64,000 bases of DNA. It comes from an uncultured Mucilaginibacter sp. GTDB taxonomy: Bacteria > Bacteroidota > Bacteroidia > Sphingobacteriales > Sphingobacteriaceae. A model generated the notes under the pieces. It did not search any database. It saw nothing but the letters and a program-made list of their open reading frames with translations, and was not told the origin of the DNA. Location of the stretch: assembly GCF_903893715.1 (NCBI RefSeq), contig NZ_CAITNG010000139.1, positions 1-64,000 of the forward strand. The letters run 5' to 3'. Positions 56,032-64,000 of this stretch are shown piece by piece. Each line of letters starts with the position of its first letter. Within the stretch, counting starts at the first letter, position 1. The translations under genes were made by a program, and so were the position numbers.

Positions 56032-57075
56032 ATGCAGAAGCGCATTACTCAACTCGTTATTTTTTCGCTGCTGATGTTGGTGTTGCCCAAGATTACTTTC
56101 GCGCAGCGTGGCGATATATATTATTTAAAAAACTCGGGCAAAATTGTGGGCACTAAAGATAGCGCTGATTTTGTACGGGTGGTAACCGAGCCTGATTCGG
56201 GCACTGTGCTGTTTAATGTTGAAGAATATTACCCCAACGGAAAGTTAAAAATGAAAAGCAAAATAAGTTCACCCGCTACGTTAAGTTTCGAGGGGCCATA
56301 CATTAGTTTTTATCCATCGGGCAAAAAGCAAATTATAGCTACTTATAAAAACGGACTGCCTGATGGCGACATTTATACCTATTACCCCAACGGCAAATTA
56401 TATACCATCGCCAAGTATATATCACAAAAAACGGCAACCGGTTATTCATCATATTTTTATAGTATACAAACAGCCAAAGATTCTACTGGTAAAACAACCG
56501 TTACCGACGGAAATGGTTATTTTGTTCATTATTCGGACGATTTTAAAATTGTATTAGATGAGGGCACATTAAACGATGGGATACCTCAAGGCAAATGGAA
56601 AGGCACCCGTAAAACCGCAAATGGAAACGAAAATTATAGCGAAACTTATATCAACGGCGTGCTATTACCGGAACATTTTCAGTATAATATGATGGATAAC
56701 ATAGCCCAGACCCTAAAAAGCCCTCCAGATAAAACAGGCGAAGAAGAGATGGCCGCTTACAACAATGACCCTAACGCCAATCCCATTTTCGATGGTGGGA
56801 TGCAAAAGTTTTATAACTTCCTTGCAAAATATATTTTCTACCCGAATGCAGCAAAAGAAAACGGCACTCAAGGAAAAGTTATCTTGAAGTTTACTGTAAA
56901 TGAAGATGGTACACCAAGCGACGTGGTTCTTTTCCAAGATCCAGGCGACGGTCTTGGCAAAGAAGCGTTACGTGTTTTCAAACTTGCGCCCAAATGGCTA
57001 CCGGGTAAAAAAGATGGGCGGCCAGTGAAAAAGGAGATGACCATTCCTGTAAATTTTACTTTAAACGACCGATAG
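56032..57075 (+). CDS. Secreted MORN-2 repeat protein with C-terminal TonB_C-like domain (paralogue 2)
   Basis: Same layout; YPNAAKENGTQGKVILKFTVNEDGTPSDVVLFQDPGDGLGKEALRVFKLAPKWLPGKKDGRPV. Confidence 0.85.
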   Translation: MQKRITQLVIFSLLMLVLPKITFAQRGDIYYLKNSGKIVGTKDSADFVRVVTEPDSGTVLFNVEEYYPNGKLKMKSKISSPATLSFEGPYISFYPSGKKQIIATYKNGLPDGDIYTYYPNGKLYTIAKYISQKTATGYSSYFYSIQTAKDSTGKTTVTDGNGYFVHYSDDFKIVLDEGTLNDGIPQGKWKGTRKTANGNENYSETYINGVLLPEHFQYNMMDNIAQTLKSPPDKTGEEEMAAYNNDPNANPIFDGGMQKFYNFLAKYIFYPNAAKENGTQGKVILKFTVNEDGTPSDVVLFQDPGDGLGKEALRVFKLAPKWLPGKKDGRPVKKEMTIPVNFTLNDR

Positions 57076-57205
57076 CGACGGTTTTGACGAAAAAATTTCC
57101 TATCTGTAAAAGATGTTAAGTAGCCGGCCCTTGATTGAGCTATAGCTCGTTAAAAAAGCTAAACGGGTTGAAAATTTTCTTACAATCCCCCCAAGCAAGT
57201 TGTTT

Positions 57206-58258
57206 TCATTGCCCGATAAACGCAGCTAAAAACATGAGGATGGGTTTTGGTAGGGCCAGAGCCTTTAAATCATCGGGTGTGGTAAAAAACCAGGTTGGCT
57301 GTAGTTTGAGTTCATCGCGAGAAACCGAAACTTGGTAAAAACTAATATAAATATGCTGGTGGGTGAGGATATGTTTTTTAACCGGGTAAGCCTTTAGCAA
57401 AGCAAGTGCTGTTTGGAACAAAGTGGTTGTTTGGCCTGATGGAAATAATTGAGCAGGGGTAACCTGAGTGGGCGTTTCTATGAGGGGTAAGTCATACATA
57501 TTAGCCCAAATATCGGTATCTCCGCGTTTGTTGAGAAGGACGTTTTCGCCATCGGCAATCAAAAAATAGTTGAAGTAACGGTTTTTGATGCTATTTTTTT
57601 TGAGTTTAACAGGCAAACTCTTCACCAGGTTGTTACTATACGCAAAGCAGGTTTCGCGCAGTGGGCATATATTGCAGGCCGGGTTCTTGGGTTTGCATTG
57701 CAGGGCGCCAAACTCCATGATGGCCTGGTTATGCATGCCGGGGTATTGGCGGTCCAGTAGGTCGTTGGCTATTTGTTGGAACTGCTTTTTGCCTTTGTTG
57801 CTGTTGATGGGCTCATCGATGCCAAAATAGCGGGCCAGTACCCGGTTTACGTTACCATCCACCACGGCCTGAGCTTCGTTTGCGGCGAATGACGAGATGG
57901 CTGCGGCCGTATATTCACCAATGCCTTTGAGGGAGATGAGGTCGCTGTATTTATGGGGGAAGACGCCCTTATACTGTTGCTGTACCAGCCGGGCAGTTTT
58001 AAGCATGTTACGGCCGCGCGAGTAATAACCGAGGCCTTGCCAAAGGCTTAGTACTTCATCTTCGCTGGCGGCGGCAAAGTGGGAAACGGTTGGGTATTTT
58101 TCGGCAAAGCGGTAAAAATAGGGCATACCCTGATCAACACGAGTTTGTTGTAAAATGATCTCGGAGAGCCAGATAACGTAGGGATCGGTAGTGTTTCGCC
58201 AGGGGAGGTCGCGTTTATTACCGTTATACCATTGTATGATTGTTTGCGAAAAATCCAT
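57206..58258 (-). CDS. mutY: A/G-specific adenine glycosylase
   Basis: DLPWRNTTDPYVIWLSEIILQQTRV; HhH GIGEYTAAAI; 4Fe-4S CKPKNPACNICPLRETC; start corrected to MDFSQTI. Confidence 0.95.
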   Translation of the reverse strand: MDFSQTIIQWYNGNKRDLPWRNTTDPYVIWLSEIILQQTRVDQGMPYFYRFAEKYPTVSHFAAASEDEVLSLWQGLGYYSRGRNMLKTARLVQQQYKGVFPHKYSDLISLKGIGEYTAAAISSFAANEAQAVVDGNVNRVLARYFGIDEPINSNKGKKQFQQIANDLLDRQYPGMHNQAIMEFGALQCKPKNPACNICPLRETCFAYSNNLVKSLPVKLKKNSIKNRYFNYFLIADGENVLLNKRGDTDIWANMYDLPLIETPTQVTPAQLFPSGQTTTLFQTALALLKAYPVKKHILTHQHIYISFYQVSVSRDELKLQPTWFFTTPDDLKALALPKPILMFLAAFIGQ

Positions 58259-58350
58259 CGGCCACAAAAGTAATCCTTTTGCTTTATAAAGCATTTTTTG
58301 ACAAAATGGGAAAAATGTCATTTTTATTTTTCAATTTCATTTAAAACCAA

Positions 58351-58358
58351 TACTTTTG
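58351..58358 (+). promoter_or_regulatory. -7 element TACTTTTG upstream of the HU gene
   Basis: TAnnTTTG match 51 nt before the ATG. Confidence 0.5.
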
Positions 58359-58408
58359 CAACCCCAAAACAGTTAAGTAATTAAAAAAATTAATAAAGAA
58401 AAACAGGT

Positions 58409-58708
58409 ATGACCAAGGCAGAAATAATAGCTGAAATCTCATCTAAAACAGGTATTGAGAAAATTGATGTGCAGGAGACTGTAGAGGCTTTTTTTAAAGT
58501 TGTAAAAACCTCGATGGTAGGCGGCGAAAACGTATATGTGAGAGGTTTCGGTAGTTTTGTAGTAAAAAAGAGGGCTAAAAAAACTGCCCGTAATATTTCA
58601 AAAAACACTGCTATTATCATCCCAGAACATTTTGTACCAAGCTTTAAACCCGCCAAAACTTTTGTTGAAAAAGTAAGGACCGGCAACAAAACAAAAGCTG
58701 TTAAATAA
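58409..58708 (+). CDS. HU/IHF family DNA-binding protein
   Basis: MTKAEIIAEISSKTGIEKIDVQETVEAFFKVVKTSMVGGENVYVRGFGSFVVKKRAKKTARN. Confidence 0.95.
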   Translation: MTKAEIIAEISSKTGIEKIDVQETVEAFFKVVKTSMVGGENVYVRGFGSFVVKKRAKKTARNISKNTAIIIPEHFVPSFKPAKTFVEKVRTGNKTKAVK

Positions 58709-58715
58709 TAAAACA

Positions 58716-59570
58716 ATGAAAACGAAACAAATAGTTGTTATTAGCATCGTTGTTGCAATAATGGCTTATTTGTCGTTTTTACATCCGGTAGGCTTAGTGA
58801 AGCCGAAGGAAACCAGGAGCAGTGGAGGGTCGAAAGTAGTTGAAGCAAAAGCTGCCAATGCGAATGTAACAGTGGATTATGTATCGGCACCGGCGAAACA
58901 GTTGATAGGTGCCAACCTTGCCGCCCAGATAAGCGATCTGGAAAGCAAGTTAAAGGACGCAAGCAGCGATGCCGACAAGTTGAAGCTGCAAAAGCAACTG
59001 GCCAAAAGCTGGGACGATGTGAACCAACCTGGCCCCGGCGCTTTTTATTATCAAGCCATTGCCCGTAGCGAAAACACTTATCAGAACTGGGTAGATGCAG
59101 GCGACAGGTTCAATGATGCTTACAAAACCAGCCAGGATACGGTAGCGCAACCGGTTTTTGTACTGAACGCTGTAGAAGCGTTTCAAAATGCGCAAAAGCT
59201 GAACCCCGACGGCGTTGATGCCAAAACGGGTTTAGGTATAGCTTATGTAAATGGTGGTGCCGCAAGTCCGATGCAGGGTATAGCTTTATTGCTGGACGTG
59301 GTTAAGAAAGACCCGAACAACCGCAAAGCCAACCTTAATTTAGGTTTGTTTGCCATGAAATCAGGACAGTACCAAAAAGCGGTTGACCGTTTTACCAACA
59401 TGATTAAACAGAAGGCCGAAGTAGAGCCTTATTTTTACTTAGCTGAGAGTTACAAACAGCTGGGCATGAAAAATGAAGCGATTAACGCCTACGAACAATG
59501 CAAAATAATGATGCCCGACCCGGCGTTTGGGCAACGAATTGATCAGTATATCAAAGAATTAAAAAATTAA
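58716..59570 (+). CDS. TPR-repeat protein, membrane anchored
   Basis: N-terminal TM; VDAKTGLGIAYVNGG...RKANLNLGLFAMKSGQYQKAVDRFTNMI TPR-like repeats. Confidence 0.85.
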   Translation: MKTKQIVVISIVVAIMAYLSFLHPVGLVKPKETRSSGGSKVVEAKAANANVTVDYVSAPAKQLIGANLAAQISDLESKLKDASSDADKLKLQKQLAKSWDDVNQPGPGAFYYQAIARSENTYQNWVDAGDRFNDAYKTSQDTVAQPVFVLNAVEAFQNAQKLNPDGVDAKTGLGIAYVNGGAASPMQGIALLLDVVKKDPNNRKANLNLGLFAMKSGQYQKAVDRFTNMIKQKAEVEPYFYLAESYKQLGMKNEAINAYEQCKIMMPDPAFGQRIDQYIKELKN

Positions 59571-59590
59571 ATATTTAAAAACTTATTATT

Positions 59591-59680
59591 ATGCCAAGCG
59601 GTAAAAAAAGAAAGAGACATAAAATGGCCACCCACAAACGCAAAAAACGTTTGAGAAAAAACAGGCACAAAAAGAAATAA
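59591..59680 (+). CDS. 29-aa AURKAIP1/COX24 domain protein, probable small ribosomal protein
   Basis: MPSGKKRKRHKMATHKRKKRLRKNRHKKK; absent from the ORF track because of its size. Confidence 0.85.
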   Translation: MPSGKKRKRHKMATHKRKKRLRKNRHKKK

Positions 59681-59699
59681 TCAGCTTTCTCTGTTTGTT

Positions 59700-59720
59700 A
59701 ATTGCCCTTAGCGGGCAATT
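59700..59720 (+). other. Hairpin AATTGCCC-TTAGC-GGGCAATT in the leader of the RNase E/G gene
   Basis: 8-bp perfect stem without downstream T tract. Confidence 0.6.
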
Positions 59721-59792
59721 GATGTTATTGTTTAAACCTTCGAATTTTTTAATTCACGACCCTATATGTGGTTTGAAGAAATGGAGTAGCCG

Positions 59793-61343
59793 TTGGTAAA
59801 GGAGCTGATAATTGATGCCACCCCCAGCGGGGCTACTATTGCTTTATTACAGGATAAACAACTTGTAGAGCTTAACAAAGAGCAGATCAACAACAATTAT
59901 GCTGTTGGTGATATTTACTTGGGCAAGATCAAAAAGATCATGCCCGGGTTAAATGCTGCATTTGTTGATGTCGGCTACGAGAAGGACGCCTTTTTGCATT
60001 ATTTGGACCTTGGTCCGCAGGTGCAAAGTTTGATGAAGTTGACCAAATTGGTGCGCGGCGGAACCTATCAGGGCAAATTGCTGGATAGGTTTAAGTTGGA
60101 GGCCGAGATCAACAAATCGGGTAAAATATCGGAGGTTTTAACCAAAAACCAACTGATACCGGTACAAATCGCTAAAGAGCCTATATCCACCAAAGGCCCG
60201 CGCCTGAGTTCTGATCTGTCGATAGCCGGCAGGTACGTTATTCTCGTCCCTTTTTCTGAAGCTATCTCTATCTCCAAAAAGATAAAGAGCAATACCGAGC
60301 GCAACCGCCTTCGCAAGATCATCGAAAGCATCAAACCTCAAAACTTTGGTGTGATCATCCGTACGGTGTCCGAAGGGAAAGGTGTTGAGGAAATGCAGAA
60401 GGATCTGCTGGACCTGATTTCCAAATGGGAATCGTTCATCACCCGTTTGCCATCAACCGAACCTGCCAAAAAGGTATTGGGCGAAATGGATCGTACATCG
60501 ACCATTCTGCGCGATATTTTGAACCCCGATTTCCAGAACATTTATGTGAACGATGTGGGCATTTACGAGGAGATACGCTCGTACATCCAACAGATTTCGC
60601 CCGAACTGGAAGGCATCGTAAAGCTGCACAAACATAAGGACCCGATATTTGAGCACTTTGGTGTGGACAAACAAATAAAGGGAGCTTTTGGAAAAACGGT
60701 TAACCTTGCCGGTGGCGCTTACCTGGTTATTGAGCATACCGAAGCGCTGCACGTTATCGATGTGAACAGCGGTAACCGCACGGCTAATAAAGAGAACCAG
60801 GAAACCAACGCTTTCCAGGTAAACAAAGAGGCCGCTAAGGAAATTGCCAGACAGTTACGCCTGCGCGATATGGGCGGTATTGTGGTGATCGACTTTATCG
60901 ATATGCACAAGCCTACCAACCGTAAGGATCTGTTTGATTACCTGCGCAATGAGATGGCTTTGGATCGCGCCAAGCATACCATTTTGCCGCCAAGCAAGTT
61001 TGGTTTGGTGCAGATTACCCGGCAGCGTGTGCGCCCCGAAATGAACATTGTTACCACCGAGGTTTGTCCGGCCTGTGGCGGTACTGGCACCATACGTCCA
61101 ACAGTATTGCTCATTGATGATATTGAAGATAACTTCAACTATATCCTGAAAGAGCAAAACGAGAAAAACATTACGCTTTGTGTACACCCGTACATTGAGG
61201 CCTACATAAAAAAGGGTGTATTTAACCGCCAGATGAAATGGTACTTCAAATACAACCAATGGATAAAAGTAAGCAGCAACCCGGCTTACCAGATCACGGA
61301 GTTCCATTTCCTTTCGGGAAAAGGCGAAGAGATAAAGTTATAA
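59793..61343 (+). CDS. rng: Ribonuclease E/G family (TTG start)
   Basis: GDIYLGKIKKIMPGLNAAFVDVGYEKDAFLH S1-like; VIDVNSGNRT; VVIDFIDM; CPACGGTG. Confidence 0.95.
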   Translation: MVKELIIDATPSGATIALLQDKQLVELNKEQINNNYAVGDIYLGKIKKIMPGLNAAFVDVGYEKDAFLHYLDLGPQVQSLMKLTKLVRGGTYQGKLLDRFKLEAEINKSGKISEVLTKNQLIPVQIAKEPISTKGPRLSSDLSIAGRYVILVPFSEAISISKKIKSNTERNRLRKIIESIKPQNFGVIIRTVSEGKGVEEMQKDLLDLISKWESFITRLPSTEPAKKVLGEMDRTSTILRDILNPDFQNIYVNDVGIYEEIRSYIQQISPELEGIVKLHKHKDPIFEHFGVDKQIKGAFGKTVNLAGGAYLVIEHTEALHVIDVNSGNRTANKENQETNAFQVNKEAAKEIARQLRLRDMGGIVVIDFIDMHKPTNRKDLFDYLRNEMALDRAKHTILPPSKFGLVQITRQRVRPEMNIVTTEVCPACGGTGTIRPTVLLIDDIEDNFNYILKEQNEKNITLCVHPYIEAYIKKGVFNRQMKWYFKYNQWIKVSSNPAYQITEFHFLSGKGEEIKL

Positions 61344-61414
61344 TTTGCGAATGTGCAGATGAGTAAATGTGCAAATGGTGAGGAGCTGTTTGCACATTTT
61401 TTTGTTGCTTGATT

Positions 61415-62014
61415 TTAATTCTTTCCGTTTGGAGGTCCACCTAATGACATCTCAGTAGGTGGTTCTTCGACTTTAATTAAATAATTACACTCCTTATGGT
61501 ATTTCAATATAGTTGCTTCAAGCTTCGTCCCTTTGATCGAGTAACCTTTTTCTTTGACGTTATACCCAAATCTTAACCAAAAAAGCAAGTCGAATTTTTT
61601 ATAGTCATCTTCATCTAAATATGGCGTTTCTATAATAACATTCTCGACTGTGTTATCCTGATGAGTGCAACTTATGAAAAATGGCTTTCCAGCATAATGC
61701 CCTTCTAATTTCCTATCCGTTTTCATAAATGATCTGATTGTTTTTTGCCCACTGAAAATATAATTTAGCCGTGCAGCCATTGAGTCGGGAAATTGATAGG
61801 TTGTGTCACTAATTCCGTCATACAACTTTGTTACAACGTGTACTTTATGGTCGCTGATCTCACGGTAACCCGTCACAATAATACTTTGGGTTTTACCTTC
61901 CCCTTTTACATCATATTCAACCAAAATAAGCTTTTTAAATTTAAGGTTAGATTGGGCGAACAAGCTAATGTTAACAAAAGCAATTAAAAAGATAGTTACT
62001 TTGAAGTGACGCAT
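61415..62014 (-). CDS. Secreted protein of unknown function
   Basis: Signal peptide MRHFKVTIFLIAFVNISLFAQS. Confidence 0.6.
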   Translation of the reverse strand: MRHFKVTIFLIAFVNISLFAQSNLKFKKLILVEYDVKGEGKTQSIIVTGYREISDHKVHVVTKLYDGISDTTYQFPDSMAARLNYIFSGQKTIRSFMKTDRKLEGHYAGKPFFISCTHQDNTVENVIIETPYLDEDDYKKFDLLFWLRFGYNVKEKGYSIKGTKLEATILKYHKECNYLIKVEEPPTEMSLGGPPNGKN

Positions 62015-62149
62015 AATGTGTTTTAATTAATTCTTGTAAATGTAAGATATATGTTAAAAAAATCTACACACGTATTTTACTAATAAAATTAGTAAATCAC
62101 AAAACTAATTTGCACATTTGCATATCTACAAATATGCACATTCAATAAA

Positions 62150-63562
62150 GTGGCTAAAACAAGAACATCCTATTTCTGCCAGAGTTGCGGGCACGAGTCG
62201 GCGAAGTGGCTGGGCAAATGCCCCTCGTGCCAGTCGTGGAATACCTTTGTGGAGGAGATCATGGAGAAATCGAACGGCGCCGTTCCGGATTGGAAAGTGA
62301 GTTCGTCTACTTCGATGCAGCGCTCCAACAAACCTGTTTTGGTAGCCGATGTGGTATTTGAGGAAGATAACCGCCTGCTTACTCCCGACAAGGAATTTAA
62401 CCGTGTTTTGGGTGGCGGCATTGTGCCGGGATCATTGGTGCTGATAGGCGGCGAGCCGGGCATCGGTAAATCGACCCTGATGCTGCAGTTAGCCATGAAC
62501 ATGCCGGCAATGAAGGTGCTCTATATATCGGGCGAGGAAAGCGAGCGGCAGATAAAAATGCGGGCCGAGCGCCTGGCACCCAATGCGGGAAAGGCGGGGG
62601 GCGGGTGTTTTATCCTGACGGAAACCTCGACTCAAAACATCTTTAAACAAATAGAGCAGTTGCAGCCCGATTTGGTGATTGTGGACTCTATCCAAACCCT
62701 ATACTCAGCACATATCGAGTCGACCCCGGGGAGTGTATCGCAGGTGCGCGAATGTACGGCGGAACTGCTGCGCTTTGCCAAAGAGACGGCAACGCCGGTA
62801 TTTTTGATTGGCCATATCACCAAAGACGGTATGATAGCCGGCCCGAAGATATTGGAGCACATGGTAGATACCGTTTTGCAATTTGAGGGCGACAGGCACC
62901 ATATTTACCGCATTTTAAGAGCGATAAAGAACCGTTTTGGCTCGGCATCAGAGTTGGGTATTTACGAGATGCTGGGCGAGGGCTTACGGGAAGTATCGAA
63001 CCCGTCGGAAATACTGCTATCCCAGCGGGATGAACCCTTAAGCGGTATCACCATTTCGGCCACGTTAGAAGGTGTAAGGCCGATGCTGATCGAGACGCAG
63101 GCATTGGTGAGCACATCGGCATACGGAACGCCCCAGCGCTCTGCTACGGGCTTTGATACGCGCAGGATGAACATGCTGCTGGCCGTGTTGGAAAAGCGCT
63201 GCGGTTTCAGGTTGGGTACTCAGGATGTATTCCTCAACATTACCGGTGGCATCCGGATTGAAGACCCAGCCATCGATCTGGGTTTGGCCGCGGCTATTAT
63301 ATCATCGCATCAGGATATACCCGTGCCGTTTAAAACCTGTTTTGCCGCAGAGTTGGGGCTTTCGGGCGAGATACGAGCAGTGAACAAGATAGAGCAACGC
63401 ATTGCCGAAGCCCAGAAATTAGGCTTCGAGCAGATTTTTATCTCGAAATACAATATGCCCTCGGGCGGGAAAGACAAAAAGCTGTTCGACCTGTCGCGCT
63501 ACAGCATCGAAGTTAAGCCTGTCGGCCGTATTGAGGAGGCCTTTAACCTTTTGTTTGGATAG
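62150..63562 (+). CDS. radA: DNA repair protein RadA/Sms (GTG start)
   Basis: Zn finger CQSCGHESAKWLGKCPSC; Walker A GGEPGIGKST; KNRFG motif (AIKNRFGSASELGIYEM). Confidence 0.97.
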   Translation: MAKTRTSYFCQSCGHESAKWLGKCPSCQSWNTFVEEIMEKSNGAVPDWKVSSSTSMQRSNKPVLVADVVFEEDNRLLTPDKEFNRVLGGGIVPGSLVLIGGEPGIGKSTLMLQLAMNMPAMKVLYISGEESERQIKMRAERLAPNAGKAGGGCFILTETSTQNIFKQIEQLQPDLVIVDSIQTLYSAHIESTPGSVSQVRECTAELLRFAKETATPVFLIGHITKDGMIAGPKILEHMVDTVLQFEGDRHHIYRILRAIKNRFGSASELGIYEMLGEGLREVSNPSEILLSQRDEPLSGITISATLEGVRPMLIETQALVSTSAYGTPQRSATGFDTRRMNMLLAVLEKRCGFRLGTQDVFLNITGGIRIEDPAIDLGLAAAIISSHQDIPVPFKTCFAAELGLSGEIRAVNKIEQRIAEAQKLGFEQIFISKYNMPSGGKDKKLFDLSRYSIEVKPVGRIEEAFNLLFG

Positions 63563-63574
63563 TTAAGCCGTTGA

Positions 63575-64000
63575 TTACGGTTGGACAGCTATCGTTAGCT
63601 TGCGAATAACGTTGTTGTAATAGTCGGTTACAAAGATGTTGCCGTTCTTGTCGGCGGCTACGGCAAGCGGGTTGTTAAACTTAACATTGGTATTGGTGCC
63701 GTTGGTAAAACCGGTACTGCCCGATACGCCGGCCAATGAATACAACACGTTGTTGTTACTCATTTCTAAAATGCGCCCATTGGTGTCGGTGATGTAGATG
63801 TTGGCATTTTTATCAACGCAGATACCGGTAGGCGCGCCAAGGGTAGTCTTTAAAAAGTTGGTGCCCAAAAGCGTAGTTACCACACCACCTGATGTTATTT
63901 TGCGGACGGCATTATTACCCTGATCGGCCACATAAACGTTACCTGTAGCATCAACAACGATGCCGGTAGGTGAATTGAAAGTGGCGGCTGTGCCTGTGCC
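63575..64000 (-). CDS. NHL-repeat protein, N-terminus beyond window
   Basis: Repeats GIVVDATGNVYVADQGNNAVRKI, GICVDKNANIYITDTNGRI, AVAADKNGNIFVTDYYNNVIRKL; frame open to the window edge. Confidence 0.85.
   Translation of the reverse strand, partial: GTGTAATFNSPTGIVVDATGNVYVADQGNNAVRKITSGGVVTTLLGTNFLKTTLGAPTGICVDKNANIYITDTNGRILEMSNNNVLYSLAGVSGSTGFTNGTNTNVKFNNPLAVAADKNGNIFVTDYYNNVIRKLTIAVQP

Noticed and set aside
1-64000. tRNA/rRNA genes, IS elements, prophage, known defence systems
   Set aside because: No convincing sequence signature found by reading; a tRNAscan/Infernal/DefenseFinder run would be needed for a firm negative

Overview
Bacteroidota chromosome segment, Sphingobacteriaceae-like (Mucilaginibacter/Pedobacter-type). 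Lineage is inferred from TAnnTTTG promoter boxes, a DUF4270 lipoprotein, gene content and characteristic intergenic repeats. Most of the window is housekeeping: murB, lpdA, sucA/sucB, glmS, panC, mutY, HU, RNase E/G, radA, sod, oxyR. The accessory content is: a carotenoid locus (crtI // crtB - unknown - fused lycopene cyclase - cytochrome b5, with crtZ about 10 kb away); a single-module A-T-TE NRPS-like gene interrupted by one in-frame TAA; a photolyase/pterin island (cry-DASH, FeS-type photolyase, a 34-aa membrane smORF, divergent folE-SDR-flavin reductase-TetR-ABC1 kinase); a VapBC module plus orphan antitoxin-like genes; a divergent GH29/GH43 pair; a stand-alone LigD polymerase domain; tandem MORN/TonB_C paralogues; and a 29-aa AURKAIP1/COX24 ribosomal-type protein missing from the ORF track. 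Several repeat families are dispersed between genes, and two of them enter coding sequence (the start of the GH43 gene and the linker of sucB). No rRNA, tRNA, CRISPR array, transposase or prophage was recognised. I did not find a clear-cut new defence-type system. The strongest leads are the interrupted NRPS, the photolyase/pterin island with its smORF, the carotenoid-linked cytochrome b5 and unknown gene, and the repeat families.
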